A DNA stretch of 64,000 nucleotides from an uncultured Collinsella sp. (GCA_900765115.1 CAAFQK010000102.1:1-64000); one strand, 5' to 3'; numbered from the stretch's first letter, positions 1 to 8,975 are shown. Notes: generated from the letters alone by a model not told the origin. Program-made: numbers and translations.

Positions 1-39
1 AAAAGCCCCCGGAAAGCGGACGAATCGCTTTCCGGGGGC
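1..39 (-). terminator. Intrinsic terminator of the DUF5692 gene
   Basis: Perfect 14-bp inverted repeat (arms 5-18 and 26-39, 7-nt loop). On the minus strand it is followed by four T residues. It lies about 70 nt beyond the stop codon of the minus-strand gene ending at 110. Confidence 0.8.
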
Positions 40-109
40 ATGCAATACGTTGCATTGCGCGGAGTCGGCCAGGCGGCTTCACATTCAAGCGGCGTTTGCG
101 CCGGGCATG

Positions 110-1117
110 CTACTCGGCGTGTGCGTAATCCACCTTGGCGCGGCGAGCGGTAGCCTTCTCCCAATCGCTGGTGCCCTCAAAGACATCCTGCTTGTAGGGA
201 TTGCGGCCGAGCTTCTTGGCGCGGTAGGCGATGTAGATGATCGCGGCGACGTTGGCGACCAGAGCGGCGATCGAGACCGCGGTAGCGGCGCCGGGGTCGA
301 GCGTGGAGTGGGTCACAAAGATGGACTCCTCCTGGAAGTAGGGGAACACCTGGGCAAACATGCACCAAATAGCAAGCGTAAAGGCGCGGTTCTGGATCCA
401 GCCACCCTTGTTCCAGATAAAGGCGGCGACGGTGGGCGCCAGCAGCAGCGCAAAGCCGCAGAACCAGGAGTGGGTGGGCAGGCAGTTGTAGGTGTAGCAG
501 AAGTTCCAGATGTCGTAGGCAATGATGTAGACCCAGGTCATGTCGGGCCACAGCATGTCGGTCTTGTCCTCGGAGGCGTAGACGCTCCACCAACCGGTCA
601 TGCAGAAGATGTTGATGATTCCGGCGATGCCGTTGAACACGTTATTCCAACCGGTGAGCTGCGTGGCGCCCTCGGAGGTGACCCAAGTGGACTGGCCCAG
701 GACAAAGAAGTGATAGGCGCTCTCGAAGTCGGACACGACGGCGATCATGATGTTGATGGCGACGATCACAAACGGCCATGCGCGGAACCAGTGCGCCTTG
801 CCGATCTTGCCCCACTGATACTTAATGGCGATGAAGCCCCAGCAACCGGCAAGCGCCGCGTATACCTTGGCGTAGTGGAACCAGCTGTTCTGGTACACAT
901 GGGTGGGGTTGGTGAGCGCCCACTCGGCGCCCTGTGAGACGCCGATGGCGATAGCGACGCAGTAGATGGTCATGGCCAGCGGAGCCACGCCAAAGATGAT
1001 TGCCGCGCCCAGCTTGGTGCGGCGGCCGACCTCGTTGAGCACGATGAGGCCAATAAAGACCATGGCCCAGCCGGCCCAGTGGATAAGGGTATCGCTACCC
1101 CAAACATCGAACAGCAT
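110..1117 (-). CDS. DUF5692 family multi-pass membrane protein
   Basis: A 335-residue, Trp- and aromatic-rich integral membrane protein with about eight or nine hydrophobic segments and a basic cytoplasmic tail. I recognise it as a DUF5692-type protein; function is unknown. The ATG at 1117 has AAGGAG upstream on the minus strand. It sits 63 nt downstream of the TetR gene on the same strand with no terminator between, so the two probably form an operon and the membrane protein is likely part of the regulator's target set. The family name comes from recognition of overall character, not from an alignment. Confidence 0.75.
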   Translation of the reverse strand: MLFDVWGSDTLIHWAGWAMVFIGLIVLNEVGRRTKLGAAIIFGVAPLAMTIYCVAIAIGVSQGAEWALTNPTHVYQNSWFHYAKVYAALAGCWGFIAIKYQWGKIGKAHWFRAWPFVIVAINIMIAVVSDFESAYHFFVLGQSTWVTSEGATQLTGWNNVFNGIAGIINIFCMTGWWSVYASEDKTDMLWPDMTWVYIIAYDIWNFCYTYNCLPTHSWFCGFALLLAPTVAAFIWNKGGWIQNRAFTLAIWCMFAQVFPYFQEESIFVTHSTLDPGAATAVSIAALVANVAAIIYIAYRAKKLGRNPYKQDVFEGTSDWEKATARRAKVDYAHAE

Positions 1118-1180
1118 GCTGCTCTCCTTTCACACGCCCGCGGCCCCTCTTCTGATCGCGGGCAGTTTGGCCAAATGTCG

Positions 1181-1843
1181 TCAGTTCTGGGGCTTGCGCT
1201 CCGGATACTTGGCGGTATAGCCCTCGATGTGGAGTGTCGAGGCGATGATTTCCTTGACCGTCTCGTCGGGCACATCGGGGTGCGTGCGGATATACATCAA
1301 CAACCCCATGATGAGGGTGTAGAACGTCTCGTAGACATGGTCGATGCGTAGCTCATGATGGGCGACAAAGTCCACCACGGTGGTGTCGCAGATATACTGC
1401 GCCACACGCTGGACCACGTTGTGCAAAAAGCCGCCGTAGAGCGCGCCGCTGCTTGAGGTGAGCGTACTCGGCAGCTCGTGGCCGCTGGCGACCAGGCGCT
1501 TAAAGAGCGGGGCGACGGTGTCGAGCGCGCCTTCGATATCGCCGACGGTGCGGTCGGCGTTCCACTGCTCGAGCTCGGAGATAAAACCGTCGATTGCCTC
1601 GTCCATGACGGCGGTGACGGCGGCGTCCATGTCGGCGAAGTAGTGGTAGAACAATGAACGCGTGCAGCCGGCTCGCTTGGTCACGGCCGATACCGATAGG
1701 TGGGACACGCCCAGCTCGGAGCTTACGGTGCGCACGGCATCGAGGATCTCGCGACGGCGTTCGTCGCCCGTCAGGCGCTTTGCCGCGCTATCGGATGCGG
1801 GAACGGCATCGACCACAGAGGTATCTGCTGTGTTGTTGCTCAT
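1181..1843 (-). CDS. TetR/AcrR family transcriptional regulator
   Basis: 220 residues. The N-terminal HTH, about residues 25-72, has the family pattern: a DERRREILDAV helix, then a recognition region ending in TRSLFYHYFADMD. The C-terminal ligand-binding half is unrecognised. The gene is divergent from the FAD oxidoreductase at 2033. Two identical-architecture palindromes lie between the start codons, so autoregulation plus control of the divergent operon is likely. The inducer is not predictable from sequence. Confidence 0.92.
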   Translation of the reverse strand: MSNNTADTSVVDAVPASDSAAKRLTGDERRREILDAVRTVSSELGVSHLSVSAVTKRAGCTRSLFYHYFADMDAAVTAVMDEAIDGFISELEQWNADRTVGDIEGALDTVAPLFKRLVASGHELPSTLTSSSGALYGGFLHNVVQRVAQYICDTTVVDFVAHHELRIDHVYETFYTLIMGLLMYIRTHPDVPDETVKEIIASTLHIEGYTAKYPERKPQN

Positions 1844-1901
1844 GTTTTGCCGCCTTTCATCCTCTTTTGCCTGACCGTTCGCCTAACAGTCTTGAATATT
1901 G

Positions 1902-1939
1902 TTGACGGTTCGTCAATACTATTTTTGACACAATGTCAA
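1902..1939. promoter_or_regulatory. Twin TetR-type operators
   Basis: Two 15-bp palindromes of form TTGAC-N5-GTCAA occur at 1902-1916 and 1925-1939, with centres 23 bp apart (about two helical turns). The N5 cores differ (GGTTC and ACAAT) while all half-sites are identical, as expected for protein binding rather than a chance repeat. They lie in the TetR/oxidoreductase divergent promoter region. Assigning them to this TetR is inference from position. Confidence 0.75.
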
Positions 1940-2032
1940 CTAATGGCGGGTGAACGGCATGGGGGCATGCCCGGCCTGCAAAAAAGAGGGGTGCCGCGGT
2001 CTCGCTGGGCTGTGGCAAGAGAAGGGACAACC

Positions 2033-4810
2033 ATGATTCTCAACGGACCGGGGATTAGCTATACCGAGCCCGATATCGGCGCTGAGTTCGTGCCGCCGAT
2101 ACCGGAGCATCCGCGCGAGGCCATCGTCAAACTGTGCGAGCACTGCACCAACCGTCTGTTGCACCGCGACGAGCTGCTGGGCTACGAGTACTGGTCGTTT
2201 GCCGAGGCCGCAACCGACGAGCAGGCCGAAGTGCTCTGCAAGATGAAGATGCGCCGTCCCTATACGCTGCCCGAGATGGTCAAGCTCACCAGCATGCCCG
2301 AAGCCGATATCGAGAAGATGCTCGACGACATGAGCTACACGGGTCTGCTCGAGTACAACTGGGAAAACCCCGAGCACGCCAAGCAGTGGGTGCTGCCCAT
2401 GCTGGTGCCGGGTTCCGCCGAGTTCCTCAACATGCGCGTGAGCCAGCTCGAGGAGCACCCGGTCTATGCCAAGTTCTTTGAGCAGGCGTCCAAGGGACCG
2501 CTGTCCAAGGCCACGCCGATGGTGCCGCCCGGAGGCGCCGGCATCGGCATGCACGTCATTCCGGTCGAGAAGGCCATCGACGCCGCGAGCACCTCGGTGC
2601 CGATCGAGCATATCGAGCATTGGCTCGACAAATACGAGGGTAAGTATGCCGCCAGCACCTGCAGCTGCCGTGCGAGCCGTCGCGTGATGGGTGAGGGCTG
2701 CGCCGACGACCCGGCCGATTGGTGCATCGCCGTGGGCGATATGGCCGACTACGTGGTCGAGACCGATCGTGGCCATTACGTGACCCGCGACGAGGTTTAC
2801 GACATCTTGCGCCAGGCCGAGGACAACGGCTTTGTGCACCAGATCACCAACATTGACGGCGAGAACAAGATCTTCGCTATCTGCAACTGCAACGTCAACG
2901 TGTGCTACGCCCTGCGCACCTCTCAGCTGTTCAACACGCCCAACCTGTCGCGCTCGGCCTATGTCGCCAAGGTCGAGAAGGACAAGTGCGTGGCCTGCGG
3001 TCGCTGCGTTGAGGTGTGCCCGGCCGGCGCCGCCAAGCTCGGCCAGAAGCTCTGCAGCAAAAAGGCCGGCGGGCAGGTGCCCGAGTATCCGCGCCAGGAG
3101 CTGCCCGACGCCACCAAGTGGGACCACACCAAGTGGTCGCCCAACTACCGCAACGACAACCGCATCGAGACGCACAAGTCCGGCACCGCTCCCTGCAAGA
3201 CGGCCTGCCCCGCGCACGTTGCCGTTCAGGGCTATTTGAAGCTCGCGGCTCAGGGTCGCTATGACGAGGCCCTAGCACTCATTAAGCGCGAGAACCCGCT
3301 GCCCGCTATTTGCGGCCGTGTGTGCAACCGCCGCTGTGAGGATGCCTGCACCCGCGGCCGTGTGGACGCTGCCGTGGCTATCGACGAGGTCAAGAAGTTC
3401 ATCGCCCAGCGCGATCTGGATGCCGCGACCCGCTATGTCCCGCCTGTGGTGACCCCGACGCGTGCCGGCGGCTTCGACCAGAAGATCGCCATCATCGGTG
3501 CCGGTTCGGCCGGCCTGTCCTGCGCTTTCTACCTGGCCGAGAAGGGCTACAAACCTGTCGTGTTCGAGAAGAACGAGCGCCCGGGCGGCATGCTCACCTA
3601 TGGCATTCCCAGCTTTAAGCTGGAAAAGGACGTTATCGAGGCTGAGGTCGAGATCATTCGCCTGATGGGCGCCGAGTTCCGCTATGGCGTGGAGGTCGGC
3701 CGCGATGTGACGCTCGATGAGCTGCGCGAGCAGGGCTTTAAGGCCTTCTACGTTGCCATCGGCTGCCAGGGCGGCCGCCTTGCCGGCATTCCGGGTGAGG
3801 ATGCCGAGGACGTGACCGTGGCCGTCGACTTCCTTCGCGAGGTTAACAGCGGCAAGATCGATTCCCTGTCCGGCCGCACCATTGTGGTGGGCGGCGGCAA
3901 CGTGGCCATCGACGTTGCCCGCAACGCCTGCCGTCTGGGTTCCGAGCACGTTGAGATGTTCTGCCTGGAGAGCGAGGCGCAGATGCCCGCCAGCGAGGAG
4001 GAGCGTCGCGAGGCCGTTGAGGACGGCGCGCACATCAGCTGCGGCTGGGGCCCCAAGGAGATTCACCTGGACGAGGCCGGTCGTGTGTGCGGTATCACCT
4101 TCAAGCGCTGCACGCGTGTCTTTGACGACGAGGGCCGTTTTGCGCCCGAGTACGACGAGAACGATCTGCGCCGTGTCGATGCCGACCGTGTCGTCATGTC
4201 GATTGGCCAGTCCATTGTGTGGGGCGACCTGCTGGCTGGCTCCAAGGTGGAGCTTGGCCGCGGCCAGGGTGCTCTTGCCGATCCCCAGACCTATCAGACT
4301 GCCGAGCCCGACATCTTTGTGGGCGGCGACGTCTATACCGGTCCGAGCTTTGCCATCGACGCCATCGCCGCCGGTCACGAGGCCGCCGTGTCCATCCATC
4401 GCTTTGTGCAGCCGGGCTCCACGCTCACCATCGGCCGCAACCAGCGCCGCTATACCGCGCTCGACCGCGACGATGTCGTGATCGAGAGCTACGACAACGC
4501 GAGCCGCGAGGCTGCCCACGTGGACCGCGAGCGCGAGAAGGCCGCGCCGTTTAGCGAGTACGTCGAGACCTTTACCGAAGAGCAGGTGCGCGCCGAGACC
4601 GCCCGTTGCCTGGGTTGCGGTGCCTCGATCGTCGACCCCAACAAGTGCATCGGCTGCGGCCTGTGTACCACCAAGTGCGCCTTCGACGCCATCCACCTCG
4701 ATCGCGATCGCCCCGAGTGCTCCACCATGGTCAAATACGAGCAAAAGCTCCCCAGCCTGGGCAAGTACGCCTTGAAGCGCGCCATCAAAATCAAGTTTGG
4801 TCGAAAGTAG
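2033..4810 (+). CDS. Multi-domain Fe-S / FAD-dependent oxidoreductase with GltD-like core
   Basis: 925 residues from ATG 2033 (an open frame extends upstream but has no convincing start). In order: an N-terminal region with Cys-rich stretches near residues 36, 209-212 and 283-290; a ferredoxin-like motif CVACGRCVEVCPAG near 318; a GltD-like domain starting CKTACPAHV near 387; an FAD-binding GAGSAGL near 489; a second dinucleotide fold GGGNVAID near 620; and a C-terminal pair of Cys clusters (CLGCG, CIGCGLCTTKC) near 859-882. It resembles the NAD(P)H:acceptor oxidoreductases related to the glutamate synthase small subunit. Substrate unknown. Followed 13 nt later by hypA. Confidence 0.85.
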   Translation: MILNGPGISYTEPDIGAEFVPPIPEHPREAIVKLCEHCTNRLLHRDELLGYEYWSFAEAATDEQAEVLCKMKMRRPYTLPEMVKLTSMPEADIEKMLDDMSYTGLLEYNWENPEHAKQWVLPMLVPGSAEFLNMRVSQLEEHPVYAKFFEQASKGPLSKATPMVPPGGAGIGMHVIPVEKAIDAASTSVPIEHIEHWLDKYEGKYAASTCSCRASRRVMGEGCADDPADWCIAVGDMADYVVETDRGHYVTRDEVYDILRQAEDNGFVHQITNIDGENKIFAICNCNVNVCYALRTSQLFNTPNLSRSAYVAKVEKDKCVACGRCVEVCPAGAAKLGQKLCSKKAGGQVPEYPRQELPDATKWDHTKWSPNYRNDNRIETHKSGTAPCKTACPAHVAVQGYLKLAAQGRYDEALALIKRENPLPAICGRVCNRRCEDACTRGRVDAAVAIDEVKKFIAQRDLDAATRYVPPVVTPTRAGGFDQKIAIIGAGSAGLSCAFYLAEKGYKPVVFEKNERPGGMLTYGIPSFKLEKDVIEAEVEIIRLMGAEFRYGVEVGRDVTLDELREQGFKAFYVAIGCQGGRLAGIPGEDAEDVTVAVDFLREVNSGKIDSLSGRTIVVGGGNVAIDVARNACRLGSEHVEMFCLESEAQMPASEEERREAVEDGAHISCGWGPKEIHLDEAGRVCGITFKRCTRVFDDEGRFAPEYDENDLRRVDADRVVMSIGQSIVWGDLLAGSKVELGRGQGALADPQTYQTAEPDIFVGGDVYTGPSFAIDAIAAGHEAAVSIHRFVQPGSTLTIGRNQRRYTALDRDDVVIESYDNASREAAHVDREREKAAPFSEYVETFTEEQVRAETARCLGCGASIVDPNKCIGCGLCTTKCAFDAIHLDRDRPECSTMVKYEQKLPSLGKYALKRAIKIKFGRK

Positions 4811-4823
4811 TTAGGTGCCCGCC

Positions 4824-5261
4824 TTGCATGAATTAGGAATCGTCTATCACATCATTCGCGATGTTGAGAATGTGGCGCGCGCCAATGGCGTGGGTCGCGT
4901 CTCGAGCGTGACGTTGCTGCTGGGCGAGGTCTCGGGCGTCGTTCCCGACCTGCTGCTCGATGCTTGGCGTTGGGCGGCAGATAAAAAGCCCATCACTGAG
5001 GGGGCGGAGCTTATCGTAGAACCTGTCGAGGCCGTGACGCACTGCGAGGCGTGCGGCCGCGACTACGGCACGGTCGAGCACGGCAAGACCTGTCCCCATT
5101 GCGGCAGCGGCGAGACCTATCTGCTGCAGGGCCAAGAGGTCATGATCAAGCAGATCGAGACTCCCGACGAGGAGCCCGCGGACGCCGACCCCGACGGCCT
5201 CGCTGCATCCGCCGATACCCCCGATGCCGTCGACGCCGCCAACCCCCTCCACATCGCCTAG
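4824..5261 (+). CDS. hypA: HypA-like hydrogenase/nickel maturation protein
   Basis: The frame is open from a GTG at 4815, but a TTG at 4824 gives the canonical HypA N-terminus MHELGI, in which His2 binds nickel, and has AGG eight nt upstream. I therefore choose TTG (145 residues). The zinc site is CEAC...CPHC near residues 74-95. The last 25 or so residues form an acidic Ala/Asp-rich tail that typical HypA of about 115 residues lacks. HypA delivers Ni to [NiFe]-hydrogenase, yet no hydrogenase or hypB-F lies nearby; its partner here is the Fe-S/FAD oxidoreductase. Confidence 0.85.
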   Translation: MHELGIVYHIIRDVENVARANGVGRVSSVTLLLGEVSGVVPDLLLDAWRWAADKKPITEGAELIVEPVEAVTHCEACGRDYGTVEHGKTCPHCGSGETYLLQGQEVMIKQIETPDEEPADADPDGLAASADTPDAVDAANPLHIA

Positions 5262-5270
5262 CCCCTCATC

Positions 5271-5342
5271 AGTTGCGGTGAAACAGTTCCTAAAATCGGC
5301 CCCATGGCCCCCAATCAGGAACTATTCCACCGCAACTTTTTT
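5271..5342. repeat. 67-bp inverted-repeat element, copy 1, with T-tract
   Basis: An imperfect inverted repeat at 5271-5337 with 21-nt arms (left arm starts AGTTGCGGTG, right arm ends CACCGCAACT) and a 25-nt unpaired centre, followed by six T residues. It begins 10 nt after the hypA stop codon. A second copy with the same arms and same total length lies at 8976-9042. It can serve as the hypA terminator, but conserved arms with a variable centre suggest a dispersed repeat family. Confidence 0.8.
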
Positions 5343-5683
5343 GTCGCTATTGTTCAGTTTGGCTAGATTTTCAGATCATATTTGTCATTAGCAGTCAAGT
5401 TCAGCCTGTTTAAACAGAATTGCGCCGCATTGAGCACCTTTTCATCTAGTTATAGTCGGTATTAATGAACAGTGCGCCTGTATATGTCAAAATATCGGGT
5501 CGCTTAAGCTACGATTTAGCAGGTAATAAGCCAAAAATCAGCAATGTAATCAACTTGTAACAAACCTAGACGTTTAAACAAATAAACCAACCTTTTGCGA
5601 ATTTAGCTATAATTCCACAAACCAAACAGGTATACTTCCTTAATGTCGTGTAGGAAATACGTAGACAAAAAGGAGGTTATGTG
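5343..5683 (+). promoter_or_regulatory. AT-rich upstream region of the mannose PTS operon
   Basis: About 340 bp, visibly AT-rich against its surroundings, with no convincing ORF. TATAAT at 5608-5613 is a good -10 candidate but no clear -35 lies 16-18 bp upstream, so an activator may be needed. AGGAGG at 5671-5676 precedes the ATG at 5684 by 7 nt. No sigma-54 -24/-12 pair was seen. Confidence 0.5.
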
Positions 5684-6673
5684 ATGGTAAGTATTGTTCT
5701 TGCTAGCCACGGGGACTTGGCAGCTGGAATCAAGCAGACGGGCTCGATGGTCTTTGGCGATCAGCCGTCTGTAGCCGTGGTCTCGCTCGAGCCGAGCATG
5801 GGCCCCGACGACTTCCGTGCCAAGGTCGAGGAAGCAATCGCTTCCTTCGAGGACCAGGAGCAGGTGCTTTTCCTCGTTGATCTGTGGGGCGGCACGCCGT
5901 TCAACCAGATCAGCGGGCTCATCGAGGGCCACGATTCCTGGGCTATCGTCACCGGTGTCAACCTGCCTATGCTCATCGAGGCATATTCGCAGCGCTTTGA
6001 CGCAAAGAACACTGCACATGCGATCGCAAAACATCTCGTGACTGAGGCTAAGGCTGGCGTGCGCGTCAAGCCCGAGTCTCTGGAGCCCGAGGAGAAGAAG
6101 CCGGCTACGGCCGCCGCTGCTCCTGCAGGCGCCATCCCTCCGGGAACGGTCATCGGCGACGGGCACATCAAGATTGCCCACGTCCGTATCGACACCCGTC
6201 TGCTGCATGGTCAGGTGGCCACCACGTGGACCAAGCAGATCAACCCCAACCGCATCATCGTGGTTTCCGACGGCGTTGCTCACGACGAGCTCCGCAAGAC
6301 CATGATCGAGCAGGCTGCCCCTCCGGGAGTCCATGCCAACGTCGTGCCTATCAAGAAGATGGCCGAGGTCGTCAAGGACACGCGTTTTGGTGACACCAAG
6401 GCCATGCTGCTCTTCGAGAACCCGCAGGATCTGCTCAAGGCCATCGAGGCCGGCGTCGACATCAAGGAAGTCAACATCGGTTCCATGGCTCACTCCAAGG
6501 GCAAGGTCGTCGTCACCAACGCCGTCGCTATGGGCGATGACGACGTTAAGACCCTCGAGGCCCTCAAGGCCAAGGGCGTCAAGTTCGAGGTCCGCAAGGT
6601 TCCTTCGGATGCCTCCGAGGATCTCGACGCCATGTTGAAGAAAGCTAAGGCCGAACTGGCCGCTCAAGCATAG
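5684..6673 (+). CDS. manX: PTS mannose/fructose/sorbose family, fused IIA-IIB
   Basis: 329 residues. The IIA domain (1-135) begins MVSIVLASHG, carrying the phosphorylatable His near residue 9. An Ala/Pro/Glu-rich linker spans about 130-160. The IIB domain follows, with its active His in RIDTRLLHGQV near 175. The phosphoryl group passes from HPr through IIA-His to IIB-His and then to sugar carried by IIC/IID. ATG 5684 is preferred over the GTG one codon upstream because of AGGAGG spacing. It is first of a tight operon with IIC and IID. The symbol reflects E. coli ManX architecture; the sugar is not proven. Confidence 0.93.
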   Translation: MVSIVLASHGDLAAGIKQTGSMVFGDQPSVAVVSLEPSMGPDDFRAKVEEAIASFEDQEQVLFLVDLWGGTPFNQISGLIEGHDSWAIVTGVNLPMLIEAYSQRFDAKNTAHAIAKHLVTEAKAGVRVKPESLEPEEKKPATAAAAPAGAIPPGTVIGDGHIKIAHVRIDTRLLHGQVATTWTKQINPNRIIVVSDGVAHDELRKTMIEQAAPPGVHANVVPIKKMAEVVKDTRFGDTKAMLLFENPQDLLKAIEAGVDIKEVNIGSMAHSKGKVVVTNAVAMGDDDVKTLEALKAKGVKFEVRKVPSDASEDLDAMLKKAKAELAAQA

Positions 6674-6691
6674 TAAAGGAGGGTCCGATAC

Positions 6692-7510
6692 ATGTCTGCA
6701 ATCACTATTCTGCTTGTTGCGATTGTCGCGTTGCTTGCCGGTATGGAAGGCATTCTGGATGAGTTCCAGTTCCATCAGCCGCTCGTGGCATGCACGCTTA
6801 TCGGTCTCGTAACCGGTCACCTTCAGGAGGGCATCCTCCTGGGCGGTTCGCTCCAGATGATGGCCCTTGGCTGGGCTAACGTCGGCGCCGCCGTCGCGCC
6901 TGACGCCGCTCTGGCCTCGGTCGCTTCTTCGATCATCATGGTGCTCGCCCTCAACGGCGGCGCCACTGATTCGGCCAAGGCCGTTACCGCGGCCATCGCC
7001 GTCGCCGTCCCGCTGTCGGTCGCTGGTCTGTTCCTGACCATGATCTGCCGTACCATTGCTACCGCTATCGCTCACGCCATGGACGGTTGCGCCGAGAAGG
7101 GCGACTTCTCCGGCATCGAGCGCTGGCAGTACGCTGCCATCCTCATGCAGGGCCTTCGTATCGCCATCCCGGCAGTACTTCTGTGCGTTATCCCGGCCGA
7201 GGCTGTTACCAACGCGCTTAACGCTATGCCCGACTGGCTGTCCGGCGGCATGGCCGTCGGCGGCGGCATGGTCGCTTCCGTCGGTTACGCCATGGTCATC
7301 AACATGATGGCCACCAAGGAGACCTGGCCGTTCTTCATCCTCGGCTTTGTCCTTGCTGCCATCCCTCAGCTCACGCTGATCGCCCTTGGCCTCATCGGCA
7401 TCTCCCTTGCCCTCATCTACCTTGGCCTTAAGGATCTGGCCAAGCAGGGTGGCGGCACGGGCGGTGGCTCCGGCGACCCGCTCGGCGACATTCTGAACGA
7501 TTACGAGTAG
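6692..7510 (+). CDS. manY: PTS mannose family transporter subunit IIC
   Basis: 272 residues, strongly hydrophobic. The N-terminal motif around LAGMEGILDEFQFHQPLVACTL and the downstream GGSLQMMALGWANVG stretch are typical of mannose-class IIC. It forms the membrane channel with IID. AAAGGAGGG lies upstream, 18 nt after the IIAB stop. The C-terminus ends in a Gly-rich tail. It would be translated with the neighbouring IIAB and IID genes. Confidence 0.94.
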   Translation: MSAITILLVAIVALLAGMEGILDEFQFHQPLVACTLIGLVTGHLQEGILLGGSLQMMALGWANVGAAVAPDAALASVASSIIMVLALNGGATDSAKAVTAAIAVAVPLSVAGLFLTMICRTIATAIAHAMDGCAEKGDFSGIERWQYAAILMQGLRIAIPAVLLCVIPAEAVTNALNAMPDWLSGGMAVGGGMVASVGYAMVINMMATKETWPFFILGFVLAAIPQLTLIALGLIGISLALIYLGLKDLAKQGGGTGGGSGDPLGDILNDYE

Positions 7511-7526
7511 GAGGGGAGTGATACAT

Positions 7527-8447
7527 ATGGCAGAGAACAAGATTCAGCTCACCAAGGCTGACCGTAAGAAGGTTTGCTTCCGTCATCAGTTCCTTCAGGG
7601 CTCGTGGAACTACGAGCGTATGCAGAACGGCGGCTGGTGCTTCGCAATGATCCCTGCGATCAAGAAGCTCTACACCAGCAAGGATGACCAGATTGCCGCG
7701 CTTAAGCGCCACCTGGAGTTCTATAACACCCACCCCTATGTTTCCGCCCCCGTCATTGGCGTTACCCTCGCCCTCGAGGAGGAGCGCGCCAACGGTGCTC
7801 CGATCGATGACGTCGCCATCCAGGGCGTCAAGGTCGGTATGATGGGCCCGCTCGCCGGCGTCGGTGACCCCGTCTTCTGGTTCACCCTTCGCCCGATTCT
7901 GGGCGCTCTGGGCGCTTCCCTGGCCATGTCCGGCAGCATCGTCGGTCCGCTGCTGTTCTTCTTCGCGTGGAACATCATCCGTTACGCTTTCCTGTGGTAC
8001 ACACAGGAGTTTGGCTACAAGGTCGGCTCCTCTATCGCCAAGGACCTCTCCGGCGGTCTGATGGGCAAGGTCACCGAGGGCGCTTCCATCCTGGGTATGT
8101 TCATCATCGGCGCCCTGGTCGAGCGCTGGGTGTCCATTTCCTTCACCCCGATCGTCTCCACGGTCAAGCAGTCTGCTGGCGCCTTTATCGACTGGGCTAG
8201 CCTGCCCTCCGGTTCCGAGGGCATCAAGGAAGCGCTGACGATGTACAACTCCGTCGGTGCTACCGCCCTTGATCAGATGAAGGTCACCACGCTCCAGGGT
8301 AACCTCGATCAGCTCATCCCCGGCCTTGCCGCCGTGTGCCTGACCCTGCTGGTCTGCAAGCTCCTCAAGAAGAAGGTTAGCCCGATCGTCATCATCCTGG
8401 CTCTCTTCGCCGTCGGCATCATCGGTCGCTTCTGCGGCTTCATGTAA
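7527..8447 (+). CDS. manZ: PTS mannose family transporter subunit IID
   Basis: 306 residues from ATG 7527 (GGAGGGGAG upstream; an in-frame GTG nine nt earlier is too close to the ribosome site). Mannose-class IID motifs are visible: FRHQFLQGSWNYERMQNGGWCFAM near the N-terminus and VGMMGPLAGVGDPVFW near residue 110. Two hydrophobic segments close the protein. It is the last membrane component before the terminator at 8504. Confidence 0.94.
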   Translation: MAENKIQLTKADRKKVCFRHQFLQGSWNYERMQNGGWCFAMIPAIKKLYTSKDDQIAALKRHLEFYNTHPYVSAPVIGVTLALEEERANGAPIDDVAIQGVKVGMMGPLAGVGDPVFWFTLRPILGALGASLAMSGSIVGPLLFFFAWNIIRYAFLWYTQEFGYKVGSSIAKDLSGGLMGKVTEGASILGMFIIGALVERWVSISFTPIVSTVKQSAGAFIDWASLPSGSEGIKEALTMYNSVGATALDQMKVTTLQGNLDQLIPGLAAVCLTLLVCKLLKKKVSPIVIILALFAVGIIGRFCGFM

Positions 8448-8503
8448 GCACGCTTCGGCTTAAGACCGAGAGTTGCTAGGCAAGGGCTTTTGAGCCATTG
8501 AAA

Positions 8504-8550
8504 CGGACCGCACCCGGTGGGTACACTGGATGCGGTCCGATTGTTTTTAT
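8504..8550 (+). terminator. Terminator of the manXYZ operon / leader hairpin of the DUF956 gene
   Basis: A very stable stem: outer 9-bp arms 8504-8512 and 8531-8539, one C/A mismatch, inner 6-bp stem, GGTA tetraloop, then ATTGTTTTTATT. It lies 56 nt after the IID stop. The ribosome site GGAGGG of the next gene begins only 12 nt beyond the stem, so it could act as a partial terminator or attenuator that lowers downstream expression. Confidence 0.85.
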
Positions 8551-8567
8551 TGGAGGGCGAGGCGCGT

Positions 8568-8966
8568 ATGGCGCAATCTCAGAACAGCAAGGTCGATTTG
8601 GCGACGCCGGCAACCTGCCTGATGGGGCTTACCAGTCACGGCAACGTAATGGTGGGCAATAAGGCGTTTGAGTACTATAACGAGCGCAATCCCGAGGATT
8701 ATATTCAAATCCCGTGGGATGAGGTCGACTATATTGCCGCCGAGGTTTTGCGCGGCACCAAGAAGATCACGCGTTTTGCCATCTTCACCAAGGACAACGG
8801 TCACTTTACGTTTTCGACGCGCGATGACAAAGAGACGCTTCGTGCGGTCCGTAAGTACGTCGATGAGGATAAGCTCGTGCGTTCGCCCGACTTTATCGAT
8901 GTGACGGCCAAGGGTGCCAAGAGCATCCCTTCCGTTATCAAAAACCTCTTCCACAAAGGCAACTAG
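8568..8966 (+). CDS. manO: DUF956 family protein (ManO-like)
   Basis: 132 residues from ATG 8568 (GGAGGG 10 nt upstream; the longer frame from GTG 8517 would begin inside the hairpin). DUF956 proteins routinely follow mannose-PTS operons and are thought to be regulatory, but their molecular role is not established. This one has the family features: an early LMGLTSHGNVMVG segment, IPWDEVDYI, and a basic C-terminus. The intervening terminator suggests expression at a lower or separately controlled level than the transporter. Confidence 0.88.
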   Translation: MAQSQNSKVDLATPATCLMGLTSHGNVMVGNKAFEYYNERNPEDYIQIPWDEVDYIAAEVLRGTKKITRFAIFTKDNGHFTFSTRDDKETLRAVRKYVDEDKLVRSPDFIDVTAKGAKSIPSVIKNLFHKGN

Positions 8967-8975
8967 CTCCTCATA

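Noticed and set aside
3272..4744. 490-residue minus-strand open frame opposite the Fe-S/FAD oxidoreductase
   Set aside because: It is antisense to a gene with clear domains. Its composition (Ala/Gly/His/Leu/Val repeats) is what GC-rich codon bias produces on the opposite strand. No ribosome site.
5608..5613. TATAAT as a full sigma-70 promoter for the mannose PTS
   Set aside because: No acceptable -35 at 16-18 bp; kept only as a -10 candidate.
5603..7540. 645-residue minus-strand open frame across the mannose PTS genes
   Set aside because: Spans the IIAB and IIC genes antisense; composition typical of a shadow frame.
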